Assembly (NCBI RefSeq): GCF_023195925.1
Contig: NZ_JALPRE010000011.1
Coordinates: 248,001 to 312,000, forward strand
Length of the DNA: 64,000 nt
From: Aquimarina acroporae
GTDB lineage: Bacteria; Bacteroidota; Bacteroidia; Flavobacteriales; Flavobacteriaceae
Direction of reading: 5' to 3'
The position numbers were made by a program, and so were the translations under genes. The notes below the pieces were generated by a model, which was given only the letters and a program-made list of their open reading frames with translations, was not told the DNA's origin and searched no databases. This document shows, piece by piece, positions 39,342 to 48,896 of the stretch (positions are counted from its first letter, which is position 1; every line of letters begins with the position of its first letter).

Positions 39342-40358
39342 TTATTCCAAAACAGAATAGTCGCCAATACTAATGGTTTTAAAATTACCATCGTATCTTG
39401 CGTTATTACCAATCATTGCATTGTCTAAGGTAGCGTTTTTTACGATAGTATTATTCTGCACAAGGCTATTTTTAATGGTCATATTCTCCAAAACACAACC
39501 ATCACCCAATGAAACATTAGGTCCTACGGTAGAATTTTTAAGTACAACATCTTTTCCTATATAGCAAGGCTCTATAATTTCTGAGTTTTCAAGATGAACA
39601 GTATCGCTTATCAATTTTTCGCCATCTTTTTGTAAAAAACCTAGCATTCTAGAATTGGTTTCTACAGTTACATTTTTGTTTCCGCAATCCATCCACTCAT
39701 CAACTTTTCCGGTTACAAAAACTTTCCCATCTGCCATCATTCTTTTGATTCCGTCATTTATTTGGTATTCTCCACCATTAATGATATTGTTATCTAAAAC
39801 ATGCTGAAGTTCATTTTTTAATACCCCAACATCTTTAAAATAATAGATTCCTATCACCGCCAAATCTGAAACAAATTCCTGTGGCTTTTCTACCAATTCT
39901 ACAATTTGCTTCTCTTCATTAAGCTTCACCACTCCATAGGCCTCTGGTTGATCCACTTGTTTTACCCATATTACTGAGTCTGCATCTTTATCTAAATTAA
40001 AATCTGCTCGAATAAGTGTATCTGCATATGCGATTACCGCAGGACCTGATAAAGATGCTGCGGCACACATAATAGCATGCCCGGTTCCTAATGGTTGATC
40101 TTGTCTATATATCGAGGCCTTTGCTCCCAGGTTTTCGGCAAGTTCGGTTAGGCTTGCTACTACATCATCTCCAAAAAAGGCTGGATCTCCCAAGACAAAA
40201 GCAATTTCTTCTATAGGTTCTCCCAGTACTTTGGCAATATCTGAAACCAATCTATGAACAATTGGTCTTCCTGCAACAGGAATTAAAGGTTTTGGAACTG
40301 TAAGTGTATGAGGTCTAAGTCTAGAACCTCTTCCTGCCATAGGTACAATAATTTTCAT
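39342..40358 (-). CDS. Sugar nucleotidyltransferase with hexapeptide-repeat C-terminus
   Basis: The N-terminal signature MKIIVPMAGRGSRLRPHTLTVPKPLIPVAG is the G-x-G-x-R-L-x-P-x-T...PK motif of NDP-sugar pyrophosphorylases. A left-handed beta-helix of hexapeptide repeats closes the protein (~265-338, PCYIGKDVVLKNSTVGPNVSLGDGCVLENMTI). It makes a nucleotide sugar (dTDP-glucose-, GDP-mannose- or UDP-sugar-type, not decidable) for envelope glycan. It lies between dut and the TPR gene and near a flippase, consistent with surface polysaccharide synthesis. 338 residues. Cytoplasmic. Confidence 0.85.
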   Translation of the reverse strand: MKIIVPMAGRGSRLRPHTLTVPKPLIPVAGRPIVHRLVSDIAKVLGEPIEEIAFVLGDPAFFGDDVVASLTELAENLGAKASIYRQDQPLGTGHAIMCAAASLSGPAVIAYADTLIRADFNLDKDADSVIWVKQVDQPEAYGVVKLNEEKQIVELVEKPQEFVSDLAVIGIYYFKDVGVLKNELQHVLDNNIINGGEYQINDGIKRMMADGKVFVTGKVDEWMDCGNKNVTVETNSRMLGFLQKDGEKLISDTVHLENSEIIEPCYIGKDVVLKNSTVGPNVSLGDGCVLENMTIKNSLVQNNTIVKNATLDNAMIGNNARYDGNFKTISIGDYSVLE

Positions 40359-40408
40359 TCTCTAAATTTTTTGATCGATTATTGGTTAATTGTTTTATTG
40401 ATCTTATG

Positions 40409-40843
40409 TTATTTTACTCCTGTACTTCCAAAACCACCTTCTCCTCTTGTGGTTTCTGATAACTCTTTAACCTCTACCCATTCGGCACGCTCATGCTTGG
40501 CAATGACCAATTGTGCGACGCGTTCTCCATTTTCAATAGTAAAATTTTCGTTTGAAAGATTTACTAGTATCACTCCTATTTCTCCTCTATAGTCTGCATC
40601 TACAGTTCCCGGTGCATTAAGTACAGTTATTCCTTTTTTGGCTGCCAGACCACTTCTAGGCCTCACCTGAGCCTCGTATCCTACAGGTAATTCTATAAAT
40701 AATCCCGTTTTTACAATGGTACGTTCGAGAGGAGCTAGTGTAATAGGTTCTTGTATATTGGCTCTTAGGTCCATTCCGGCAGAGGCGATCGTTTCATAGT
40801 GTGGTAACGCATGCTCAGATTTATTAATTATTTTAATTTGCAT
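40409..40843 (-). CDS. dut: dUTP diphosphatase
   Basis: Dut hydrolyses dUTP to dUMP and PPi, keeping uracil out of DNA. All five trimeric dUTPase motifs are present: [39 protein letters not shown] and [10 protein letters not shown]. 144 residues is typical. It lies 22 bases after the flippase gene and 50 bases before the nucleotidyltransferase gene in one apparent transcript, a linkage often seen in flavobacteria. Cytoplasmic. Confidence 0.96.
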   Translation of the reverse strand: MQIKIINKSEHALPHYETIASAGMDLRANIQEPITLAPLERTIVKTGLFIELPVGYEAQVRPRSGLAAKKGITVLNAPGTVDADYRGEIGVILVNLSNENFTIENGERVAQLVIAKHERAEWVEVKELSETTRGEGGFGSTGVK

Positions 40844-40865
40844 AGATGTATAAACTTCCTGTTTA

Positions 40866-42326
40866 TTAAGATTTTGGTCTACTTATTATGTTTTTCAATT
40901 CCCTTTTCTCAGAGGCGTACAAAATTACTAAAAACAGTAGTAACAACGGGATAGAAATAAAATAATTGCTATCAAAAACATAAAAGGAGAGTATAGAAAA
41001 AGTGATTGATATACTCAGGTAAGTTCCTATCTTTTTAAGGTTGTACGGAATTGGGTAATATTTCCTTCCAAAATACCAGGACAATATCATCATAGAACCA
41101 TACGCCGCCAGCGTAGCAACCGCAGAACCCATGTAGTTATATTTGGGTATTAATATAAAGTTTAAGATTAACGTGAGTACAGCACCTACAATTGAAATAT
41201 AGGCTCCAAATTTTGTTCTATCGGTAATTTTATACCATACCGATAGGTTGTGGTAAATTCCTAAACACAAATTCGCCAGTAAAATGATGGGTACAATTTT
41301 TATAGCCTCCCAATATGAAGTGTCGAGAATGATAAATTGTTTTAAAATATGTACAAAAACGATCACGGCTAAAAGAATAACGGCTCCAAAAGCCACAAAA
41401 AACTTAGTTATTCGGGCATACGTTTCTGGAGCATTTTTATTTTCGGCGTAGTTAAAGAAAAAAGGTTCTATCCCTAATCTAAAAGCTGTTGCAAATAATG
41501 TCATAAACAGTGCAAGTTTATAGCAGGCAGAATATACGCCCACCATATGCTCTGCTAGGTCTTTTGGCAACAAATAATCTAATAAAATACGGTCAAAAGT
41601 TTCATTTATAGAGTATGCAACTCCCGCAACCAATACCGGAAGCGCATATTTCATCATTTTTTTCCAAAGATGGAGATTAAAACGATAGTTAACCTTTACA
41701 TAAAATGAAAGTAAGAGCAATAGTGTTAACGCACTAGCGACCAGGTTAGAAATAAAAATATAGTTGATCTCATAGTCCTCAAAAACAAATCTGTTGAGCC
41801 CAGAGAAATCTTCAGATAAGGGTATTAAAAACTTTAATAAAAATACATTTAACCCAAGATTAACTGCTACGTTTAAAATTTTGATCACCGAATATCTAAT
41901 GGGTCTCTCATTTGCTCTAAGCCAAGCAAAGGGAATAATCACCAAAGCATCTAGTAAAAGAATCCAAATCACCAGTTGAATATAATCGGCTCTAATATCG
42001 GTAAGCAATGCTATTTGGTCTTTTAAAGCCAGAGCCAATGCGAAAAAAGCAAAAGATGAAATTAATAAGGAAATGGTTGATGTACTCACCACACTATCTT
42101 TATCCTTTTCTTTATTGAAAAATCTAAAAAATGCGGTTTCCATACCATAGGCCAGTATTACATTAAACAGTACGAAATAAGAAAATATGATCGAAACTTT
42201 CCCATATTCGTCTGTAGGCAATAAATCTGTATATAGAGGGACCAATAGAAATGACAACATGCGAGGAAGCACTGTTGCCAATCCGTAAATAAAAGTCTGC
42301 TTAAATAATTTTTGAAATATACTCAA
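40866..42326 (-). CDS. Oligosaccharide flippase (Wzx/MATE-like polysaccharide transporter)
   Basis: The 486-residue protein has ~14 predicted membrane helices and the N-terminal pattern [44 protein letters not shown] of the polysaccharide biosynthesis/Wzx family. It would flip lipid-linked oligosaccharides across the inner membrane. It begins the run flippase - dut - nucleotidyltransferase - TPR - DUF4292 - EnvC, suggesting that surface glycan and cell-division envelope functions are expressed together. The substrate is unknown. Confidence 0.87.
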   Translation of the reverse strand: MSIFQKLFKQTFIYGLATVLPRMLSFLLVPLYTDLLPTDEYGKVSIIFSYFVLFNVILAYGMETAFFRFFNKEKDKDSVVSTSTISLLISSFAFFALALALKDQIALLTDIRADYIQLVIWILLLDALVIIPFAWLRANERPIRYSVIKILNVAVNLGLNVFLLKFLIPLSEDFSGLNRFVFEDYEINYIFISNLVASALTLLLLLSFYVKVNYRFNLHLWKKMMKYALPVLVAGVAYSINETFDRILLDYLLPKDLAEHMVGVYSACYKLALFMTLFATAFRLGIEPFFFNYAENKNAPETYARITKFFVAFGAVILLAVIVFVHILKQFIILDTSYWEAIKIVPIILLANLCLGIYHNLSVWYKITDRTKFGAYISIVGAVLTLILNFILIPKYNYMGSAVATLAAYGSMMILSWYFGRKYYPIPYNLKKIGTYLSISITFSILSFYVFDSNYFISIPLLLLFLVILYASEKRELKNIISRPKS

Positions 42327-42389
42327 TGCGTGATGCTACTTGTAGCTGTAAAAATACAATTTTTTATCACCATCGATAGGTTTGGTATT

Positions 42390-42848
42390 CTACTTTATTT
42401 TCTCAAGAACTGCTGGTATTCTGAAATGTCCCTTTTCACCCTCTTTTACATACTCTACTACGCATTCATTTTCTTTGAGACGATATGGTATTCTTTCTAT
42501 ACCAGGAACCGTATTATTAAATTCATCTTTGGGGTCACTACTCATCACCAAATCCTTATTCTTTTTGGCATAGGTATATTTTCCTACATATACAGATTGA
42601 CCCTCTTCCTTGGTAAGTTCTATTTTTTTCTGTTTGAAATACGCGTATTCTAATATTACATTTTCGCTTTTTTCTATGGGAATATAAAGAGTAAACCCAG
42701 CATCATCAAGGTCATACCATTTTTCGAAATACGGACTTTTAACTGTTACAGGTGCATTTGTCTCCATCTTTTGACTACTGGCACATTGCGTGAAGATTAC
42801 AAGAATCATTAGCAATGTTATATGAGTAAGTATATTTCTTATGTTCAT
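42390..42848 (-). CDS. Small lipoprotein, unknown function
   Basis: The 152-residue protein has the lipoprotein signal LVIFTQCASSQK (Cys at residue 22). The mature part is beta-prone with many Lys and Glu residues (FEKWYDLDDAGFTLYIPIEKSENVILEYAYFKQKKIEL). Comparable small lipoproteins sit beside the flippase/dut cluster in other flavobacteria, but I cannot name a family. It lies 63 bases upstream of the flippase gene in the same direction. Confidence 0.7.
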   Translation of the reverse strand: MNIRNILTHITLLMILVIFTQCASSQKMETNAPVTVKSPYFEKWYDLDDAGFTLYIPIEKSENVILEYAYFKQKKIELTKEEGQSVYVGKYTYAKKNKDLVMSSDPKDEFNNTVPGIERIPYRLKENECVVEYVKEGEKGHFRIPAVLEKIK

Positions 42849-42976
42849 CTTTCAAGTGTTGAATTTCTTAAGAAAAGACAAAAGTAATGCCAATTTTTAT
42901 TTTAGTAAAGATAAAGGATAATCTACGTAAAATAATATTGATGACAATTCAATATACCTTAAAGCATACCCTCCTA

Positions 42977-43462
42977 TTATTCTTCAAACACCTCCTGAAC
43001 TCCTGATATACAAATTACATCATCCCCAGCAATATGCTGAACAGCTACAAATACATCTTCGGTATAGGTGTTTAAATATTCTACAGAAAACATACTCTCT
43101 GTATTCAATGTGCTTATTATCCTTACCCCATAATTGATTAAGTTTTCTTCTTCAATAAAAGAAAAGCATTTTTCACTTGTTATAGCCTCAGATATTCCCC
43201 ATATCAATTCTGGTTCATTCAATATATTTGTCGCTTCATACATTCTAACATCACCAGTTCTAGGAATGGGCTCTAAATTAAACAATCTTATACCACACGT
43301 CTCATCATTTTTATTTAAAAGACTGGCACATGGATCTTCTTCCATATTTTCAATATCTAAATCCTTGTCATTATCACAAGAGATAAGAATGGTTGAATAC
43401 AAAGCAAGTATTATTAATTGCATATATCTTTTTGCAGTAAATAGTAGAATCTTTTTTTTCAT
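42977..43462 (-). CDS. Lipoprotein, unknown function
   Basis: The 161-residue protein has a long basic n-region (MKKKILLFTAKRYMQ) and a hydrophobic stretch ending in the lipobox LISCDND. An internal Met at residue 14 gives an equally good, shorter signal peptide, so the start is uncertain (43462 or 43423). After the acidic DNDKDLDIENMEEDP spacer there are four further cysteines (DPCASLL, ETCGIR, KCFSF, VICIS) that could form disulfides. No family recognised. Confidence 0.6.
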   Translation of the reverse strand: MKKKILLFTAKRYMQLIILALYSTILISCDNDKDLDIENMEEDPCASLLNKNDETCGIRLFNLEPIPRTGDVRMYEATNILNEPELIWGISEAITSEKCFSFIEEENLINYGVRIISTLNTESMFSVEYLNTYTEDVFVAVQHIAGDDVICISGVQEVFEE

Positions 43463-43559
43463 GATCTCAGTTTAAAGAGTTATTCTCCTATTAAGACTTT
43501 ACAAATGGTAAAGGTTGCGTCATTTTAGAATTAATTCAACTATTCTTATAATCTTTTGT

Positions 43560-45392
43560 TTATGATTTATGCAATAACTCTGAGATCTTTTGGGCAATAC
43601 GATCTTTATACTCTTTTGAGTCATTAAGCTGTTGGGCTCTCTTAAAGTTTTCTGCAGATTTCTTGAATGCTCCACTTATTTCATAAATTTCTCCAAGACT
43701 ATCATAAGTATTCCATGAATCGGGATGCTCATCACGATTAAATTCGAGAACCGCTATAGCCTTATCTATTTTATTATCCATATAAAACAGGTATCCAAAT
43801 TCATTAAGAATGGCTTCAAAATTTAAATTGGGAGATTGCTGCTTTATCTTTTTATATTCTTCAATTGCAACATCTAATTTATGATTAGAAAAAGCATCTA
43901 TAAGTTGCGTTTTCTCATTTCTTATTTCTTCTTTTTTAACACTCACCATTTGCTCCTTATTTCTGAAAATAACCAGCTCTTTTAGCTTTGATTTGTTATC
44001 GGTTTTAAACTGAATATAATTAGGGTAATCTTCAATTTGAAAGGTGTTATTTCCCAAATAATACATTTGATTTTTCTTCTTTCCCAATCTGAAATCAAAC
44101 ATTGGTGAGCTTATATATAACTTCCCATTTTTTTCAAAAATCTTATTAATTCCTTGCGCACCATATAAGAAATCTAAATACGAACCTACAACTTCAGTTT
44201 TAAGATCTTCAGGAATCTCTTTTAGGATAGATTCTTCTACAGTAACACCCCAGTTTAATAGTTCAAAAACCTCTTTGAGTAAATGGTTCATTACTGGAAA
44301 TCTGTTAGGTTTATCTCCATTTGCCAAAATCGCAATTCCATTTCCGCCATTCATCGTTGCCATAAATTCTCCTCCTACTCCGGTATTTGATCCTCCATGA
44401 GAAAACCACTCCTGGTTTCCAATACCTAGTGATCTATTCCAACCGGCACTCCAACCTCCAACGGCATGGATAGATACGACATCAGTTATTCTTTTAGCGA
44501 CTTTTTGTGAAATCACCTTGTTATTCTTATTTCGAAGGGCGTTCTGCATTTCTATCGCTATTATCGACAGATCTGAAGGGTTTGACCACATTCCAGATGG
44601 CGCAACCTGTGGTGTAATTGGAAGCCCAGTTCTTATAATATCTCCTTTTGAATTATGCACTTTTGCTACATTGGTTAGAAAACCCGATTCATTAGGTTGT
44701 TTCATCGTTGTGTTTTTAAGGTGTAAAGGCTCAAAAACATACTCATGAACCAACTCTGCCAATGGCTTTTTGAAATGATCTTCGAGAGCCATTTGAATAA
44801 TTACATACCCTCCTCCACTATATTGCCAATTGGTTTCTGGTGCGAAAATAAAGGATATCTCTCTGTCGTATCTAGGCAATAATTCACCTTTCAAACTTTG
44901 TACAATGGTTGGAATCTTATCTCCTTCATAGAAATCTGCAAAACCACTTTGACTGGTTCCCGCAGTATGAGATAATAAATGCATCCAGCTTATTTTACTA
45001 CTCTGAGCAAATTCGCTTTTCGGTAATTTCCATCGCTCTAAATAATTTGCAATAGGATCATCTAGGTTGATCATTCCTTTTTCTTCCAAAATCCCACAAA
45101 GTATAGCCACTATGGCTTTGGAGGTAGACGCCGTAGAAAATGAAGTGTTTACATCTATCTTGTCATTGGATCCAGAGGCTTTAATCCCCCATTGATATGT
45201 CCATTTTACCCGGTAATCTTCAAACACAGCTACACTCAAACCATGAAGTTTGTGTTTTTGCATTTTTTCATTAATTTCCTTTTTTAAGGAATCAAAGTTT
45301 GACCCTTCAGACTGACTCAACATTTTAGTACTTGTAGTCCCAAAACCAACTAGAAAGCACCATGCTATTATTATAATTTTTACAGTTCTCAT
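43560..45392 (-). CDS. Exported serine hydrolase (class C beta-lactamase fold) with C-terminal TPR region
   Basis: I start at the ATG at 45392 (610 residues); an ATG two codons earlier is also possible. After a signal peptide, the beta-lactamase/transpeptidase-like domain (~35-385) carries the SxxK motif in STASTSKAIVAI, the Tyr motif as YSGGGY rather than YxN, and HGGSNTG as the third box. Esterases and D-aminopeptidases of this superfamily share these variants, so penicillin hydrolysis is not implied. A middle region (~390-500) and two or three TPRs (IAVLEFNRDEHPDSWNTYDSLGEIYEISG) close the protein. Substrate unknown. Confidence 0.83.
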   Translation of the reverse strand: MRTVKIIIIAWCFLVGFGTTSTKMLSQSEGSNFDSLKKEINEKMQKHKLHGLSVAVFEDYRVKWTYQWGIKASGSNDKIDVNTSFSTASTSKAIVAILCGILEEKGMINLDDPIANYLERWKLPKSEFAQSSKISWMHLLSHTAGTSQSGFADFYEGDKIPTIVQSLKGELLPRYDREISFIFAPETNWQYSGGGYVIIQMALEDHFKKPLAELVHEYVFEPLHLKNTTMKQPNESGFLTNVAKVHNSKGDIIRTGLPITPQVAPSGMWSNPSDLSIIAIEMQNALRNKNNKVISQKVAKRITDVVSIHAVGGWSAGWNRSLGIGNQEWFSHGGSNTGVGGEFMATMNGGNGIAILANGDKPNRFPVMNHLLKEVFELLNWGVTVEESILKEIPEDLKTEVVGSYLDFLYGAQGINKIFEKNGKLYISSPMFDFRLGKKKNQMYYLGNNTFQIEDYPNYIQFKTDNKSKLKELVIFRNKEQMVSVKKEEIRNEKTQLIDAFSNHKLDVAIEEYKKIKQQSPNLNFEAILNEFGYLFYMDNKIDKAIAVLEFNRDEHPDSWNTYDSLGEIYEISGAFKKSAENFKRAQQLNDSKEYKDRIAQKISELLHKS

Positions 45393-45553
45393 ACACATAA
45401 TTTTTTGTTCGTAAATTGATTATTTACTTCGAAATTCTACTTTTATTACCTTCTTTAAAAGGATTTCTTTACCAACTGCTCTATAGGTATTTGAACTGCT
45501 CTTATATACTTTGTTTTTAACCTATCTTAGCACTATAGATCAGTTATACACCT

Positions 45554-47233
45554 ATGTTATTATATCGTCTTATAAAAAAACTTGGCGTTGTCCTTTTTGT
45601 CATGATACTATTATGGTCTTGTGAAGACGATTACATCATACAAACTCCTGAAGTAAAATATAAAACCGGAGACGCTATAACCTGGCGGTCAAAAAATATT
45701 GATGATAGTGGATGGTCTTTGTATAGAGGAAACACGAAAGATTCAATATTCTGGGCCAGAGCGACTATAGATATACTTGAAAAGCCTAAACCATTTATCC
45801 CGCAAGGAATGCTTATTTATGGGTTTGGAGCCTACGAAGTATATTGGGACGAAACGCTTATAGGTTCCAACGGAACCCCTGGTAACGAACTTGAAAAAAT
45901 TGGAGAAATAGACAGGTCTTTTATCATTCCCGATTCTCTCGCAAAAAAAGGAACTCACTTATTAGCATTGCGTATGTCGCAAAAATACCATCCCGAAAAA
46001 CAAAGAGGGTTGGGCTTTGTAGTAGGTGACTATAAAAATATTATTCAAGCCCCAGTGGTTCTTACCGCCATAACCTACATTTTTGCCGGCGCATTTTTGC
46101 TTACTGCCCTCTACTTCTTTATTCTGTATTTTAATAACCGTAGATTTTTCCCTGTACTGCTATTTAGTATTTGTTCATTCTTGTTTTCCTTATTAATTAT
46201 TATAGAATACATTAAATTTTACATTCCTATTCATTATAGTGATTTCTATGTGCGGTTAGAGATTATTGGAGCATTGACCTTTATCATTGCCTTCATCATA
46301 CCCATATACTTTTCCATTCAGTTTTCTATCCCTAAGCGGAAATTAATAGCCACTATTTACTTTTTCCTGCTCCTGTTTTTGTTCTTTTACTACAGAGGTG
46401 AATACGATTTCACCACCCAGGTTTTAATCCTCTGCATGTGGTTTGTTTCTATTGCTATGGCTATAACTGCCATGGTTCAAAAAAGAGAACATGCATTCAT
46501 AGTTCTGTCAACACTGCTTATTAATGTTATATTCTATTATTATTTCGAATACGATATAGGATTAATTTTAAGTTTTACCATTTTATTGCTTTGTATGTTC
46601 TATATATTGGCGCAACAGATTAAGAAACAGCGTGAAGTTTATGAATATTCCCTGGTAGAGACGTCAAGACTAAAAAACGAACTATTAAAGAAAAAGATAC
46701 AACCTCATTTTTTAATGAACACTTTGACTTCTTTAATAGACTGGGTAGAGGAATCTCCAAGAAAAGGAGTGTATTTTATTGAAGCCTTGGCCGAAGAGTT
46801 TGATTTACTGAATCAAATTGAGGATAAAAAATTAATCCCTATCTCTCAGGAAATACAACTTTGTAAAAGCTTTCTCAATATTATGAAGTATCGCAAAGAG
46901 ATTACCTATTCATGGCATGAGGAAGCTATAGAAGAAACTCAAACCATACCCCCTGCGATAATTCATACCTTGATTGAAAATGGAATTACCCATTGCATAC
47001 CCGATACAAATAACACTATTAGCTTTCAACTTGTTCAAGAAACCTCTTCACGACACAGAAGATATTTCCTTAGAACCATTGCAGGCATTAGAAAACCTAA
47101 CAAAGCGACTGAGGACGGAACCGGAAATAAATATGTTAAGGCACGTCTTACCGAGAGTTATGGCCAAAAATGGGACTTTAGCTCTCAAAAACATCCTCAA
47201 GGTTGGGAAAATATCATAACTATATACGTTTAA
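45554..47233 (+). CDS. 7TMR-DISM sensor histidine kinase, LytS type
   Basis: The 559-residue kinase has an N-terminal signal with a lipobox-like WSCEDD, an extracytoplasmic jelly-roll region (~30-170), then seven membrane helices (~172-365). A LytS-type His_kinase domain follows with QPHFLMNTLTSLIDW (phosphoacceptor His) and an ATP-binding region with LIENGITHC and EDGTGNKYVKARLTE. The 7TMR-DISM arrangement senses carbohydrates or other small ligands outside the cell. Its partner response regulator lies three bases downstream. A lipobox on a seven-helix kinase is odd. Confidence 0.87.
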   Translation: MLLYRLIKKLGVVLFVMILLWSCEDDYIIQTPEVKYKTGDAITWRSKNIDDSGWSLYRGNTKDSIFWARATIDILEKPKPFIPQGMLIYGFGAYEVYWDETLIGSNGTPGNELEKIGEIDRSFIIPDSLAKKGTHLLALRMSQKYHPEKQRGLGFVVGDYKNIIQAPVVLTAITYIFAGAFLLTALYFFILYFNNRRFFPVLLFSICSFLFSLLIIIEYIKFYIPIHYSDFYVRLEIIGALTFIIAFIIPIYFSIQFSIPKRKLIATIYFFLLLFLFFYYRGEYDFTTQVLILCMWFVSIAMAITAMVQKREHAFIVLSTLLINVIFYYYFEYDIGLILSFTILLLCMFYILAQQIKKQREVYEYSLVETSRLKNELLKKKIQPHFLMNTLTSLIDWVEESPRKGVYFIEALAEEFDLLNQIEDKKLIPISQEIQLCKSFLNIMKYRKEITYSWHEEAIEETQTIPPAIIHTLIENGITHCIPDTNNTISFQLVQETSSRHRRYFLRTIAGIRKPNKATEDGTGNKYVKARLTESYGQKWDFSSQKHPQGWENIITIYV

Positions 47234-47236
47234 TTT

Positions 47237-47938
47237 ATGAATATACTTGTTATTGAAGACGAACTTAGAATTGCAAAGCGAATTGTAAGAATGACAAAAG
47301 AGTTCTTTCTAAATACTGCTGAGCAAATCACACATCTTGAATCACTCGATCAAGGGTTGGAGTATGTTCAAAACAATACAGTAGATCTAGTTCTTCTAGA
47401 TCTTAACTTAAACGGAGAAAATGGTTTCGATTTGCTAAAAGAAGCGGTTTCACAATCTTTTCACACCATCATAATATCGGCTTACAAAGAACAGGCACTA
47501 CAAGCATTCGAATTTGGTGTTCTTGACTTTGTTCCCAAACCTTTTAATCAGGAACGATTATACAAAGCTTTTGATAGAGTTTTGAACAAAGAAGACATTG
47601 CTACTAAGAATATCAAATTTCTGGCTGTTAAAAAACGTGGAGAGGTACGATTAATAGATATTGATAACGTTGTATATATAAAAGGTGCCGGAATGTATTC
47701 TGAGCTAGTCTTGAACACTAGTGCCACTTTTTTGCATGACAAATCCTTGGAAAAACTAGAGCAACTGTTACCAGAAACATTTATACGAATTCATAAATCT
47801 TATCTTTTGAAAATTTCAGAGATTAGAGCTATCAAAGTGAGTTCTGGCAGTAAGTATATGGCAGAGTTAAAAAACAATGAATTACTACCCGTCGGAAGGA
47901 CCAAATACAAGAGTTTAAAAGAGCGAATGTTTGGCTAA
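47237..47938 (+). CDS. LytTR-family response regulator
   Basis: An N-terminal receiver domain (NILVIEDELRIAKRIV, phosphoacceptor Asp in DLVLLDLNLNGENG, Lys in FVPKPF) is followed by a C-terminal LytTR DNA-binding domain (~130-233, FIRIHKSYLLKISEIRAIK). It forms a two-component pair with the kinase three bases upstream. LytTR regulators commonly control surface polysaccharide, peptide or autolysin genes; the target here is unknown. Its stop codon overlaps the T run of the atp-operon terminator on the other strand. 233 residues is typical. Confidence 0.93.
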   Translation: MNILVIEDELRIAKRIVRMTKEFFLNTAEQITHLESLDQGLEYVQNNTVDLVLLDLNLNGENGFDLLKEAVSQSFHTIIISAYKEQALQAFEFGVLDFVPKPFNQERLYKAFDRVLNKEDIATKNIKFLAVKKRGEVRLIDIDNVVYIKGAGMYSELVLNTSATFLHDKSLEKLEQLLPETFIRIHKSYLLKISEIRAIKVSSGSKYMAELKNNELLPVGRTKYKSLKERMFG

Positions 47939-47967
47939 AAAAAAGCCTCATAATTTCTTATGAGGCT
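47936..47967 (-). terminator. Terminator of the atp operon
   Basis: A perfect 10-bp stem (AGCCTCATAA/TTATGAGGCT, four-base loop) lies 25 bases after the atpG stop and is followed on the minus strand by a run of eight T residues that reaches into the stop codon of the LytTR gene. Confidence 0.85.
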
Positions 47968-47992
47968 AATGTATATTTAATAGAAGTATTTC

Positions 47993-48853
47993 TTAACTAT
48001 TTAATGCTTCTGCACCACCAACAATCTCCAGGATTTCATTGGTAATCGCAGCCTGTCTTGCTTTATTGTAAGATAACTTAAGTGCATCTCTAAGCTCAGT
48101 TGCATTATCGGTTGCTTTATGCATTGCTGTCATACGTGCTCCATGCTCTGAAGCAAAAGAGTCTCTAATCGCTTTATACAATTGCGTTTTTAACGACTTA
48201 GGTATTAACTGCTCTACAATTTCTTCTTTTGAAGGCTCGAAAATATAATCTATATTCGAGGCTGTCGCATTTTCGATAGGCAAAATTGGTAAAAACTGCT
48301 CAGTTGTTACATCTTGAGATGCAGCATTTCTAAACTTATTATATACCACTACGATCTTGTCGTAAGAACCATTGGTAAATGTTTCCATCAGCTCTTCTGC
48401 GATATCAGCGACATTTGCAAAAGTAAGGTCATCAAAAACTCCACTTTTGTTAGCAATAACCGTGTGTGTTTTAGAAACTACGTCGTTAACCTTTTTTCCG
48501 ATAGTCATAAAGTCTACCTGCTTTCCTGCATAATCATTCTCATATAAGCCTTTTACCGCTTTTATGATATTAGAATTGAAAGCACCGGCCAAACCACGAT
48601 TAGAAGCAATTGCAACAATCAATACTTTATTTACTTCGCGTTGCTCTGCATATACACTTGCACTATCTCCTTCGAGTGAAGCACTTAAGCTTTGAAGGAG
48701 TTCGGTAAGTTTATCTGCGTATGGACGCATTGCAGTAATAGCCTGCTGTGCTTTGTTCAATTTTGCAGCCGATACCATTTTCATGGCACTGGTAATTTGC
48801 ATCGTTGACGACACAGAGGTTATTCTACTACGTAATTCTTTTAAATTAGCCAT
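47993..48853 (-). CDS. atpG: ATP synthase gamma subunit
   Basis: AtpG is the central stalk of F1. The N-terminal MANLKELRSRITSVSSTMQITSAMKMVSAAKLNKAQ and the C-terminal segment ASEHGARMTAMHKATDNATELRDALKLSYNKARQAAITNEILEIVGGA are the two signature coiled-coil parts. 286 residues is usual. It is the last gene of the cluster; beta (atpD) and epsilon (atpC) do not follow it. It lies 43 bases after atpA, with a palindrome between. Confidence 0.97.
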   Translation of the reverse strand: MANLKELRSRITSVSSTMQITSAMKMVSAAKLNKAQQAITAMRPYADKLTELLQSLSASLEGDSASVYAEQREVNKVLIVAIASNRGLAGAFNSNIIKAVKGLYENDYAGKQVDFMTIGKKVNDVVSKTHTVIANKSGVFDDLTFANVADIAEELMETFTNGSYDKIVVVYNKFRNAASQDVTTEQFLPILPIENATASNIDYIFEPSKEEIVEQLIPKSLKTQLYKAIRDSFASEHGARMTAMHKATDNATELRDALKLSYNKARQAAITNEILEIVGGAEALNS

Positions 48854-48868
48854 TTCGTATAATTATGA

Positions 48869-48884
48869 ATTCTGAATTCAGAAT
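48869..48884. repeat. 16-bp palindrome between atpA and atpG
   Basis: ATTCTGAATTCAGAAT is a perfect palindrome flanked by further AATTATGAATT words. Such AATTC/GAATT low-complexity words are common intergenic elements in Bacteroidota. It could form a weak hairpin in the atp mRNA. Confidence 0.5.
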
Positions 48885-48896
48885 TATGAATTGTTA

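Noticed and set aside
43560..45392. Serine hydrolase considered as an antibiotic-resistance beta-lactamase
   Set aside because: It has a variant Tyr motif and a C-terminal TPR region, features of esterase/peptidase members of the fold; resistance cannot be claimed.
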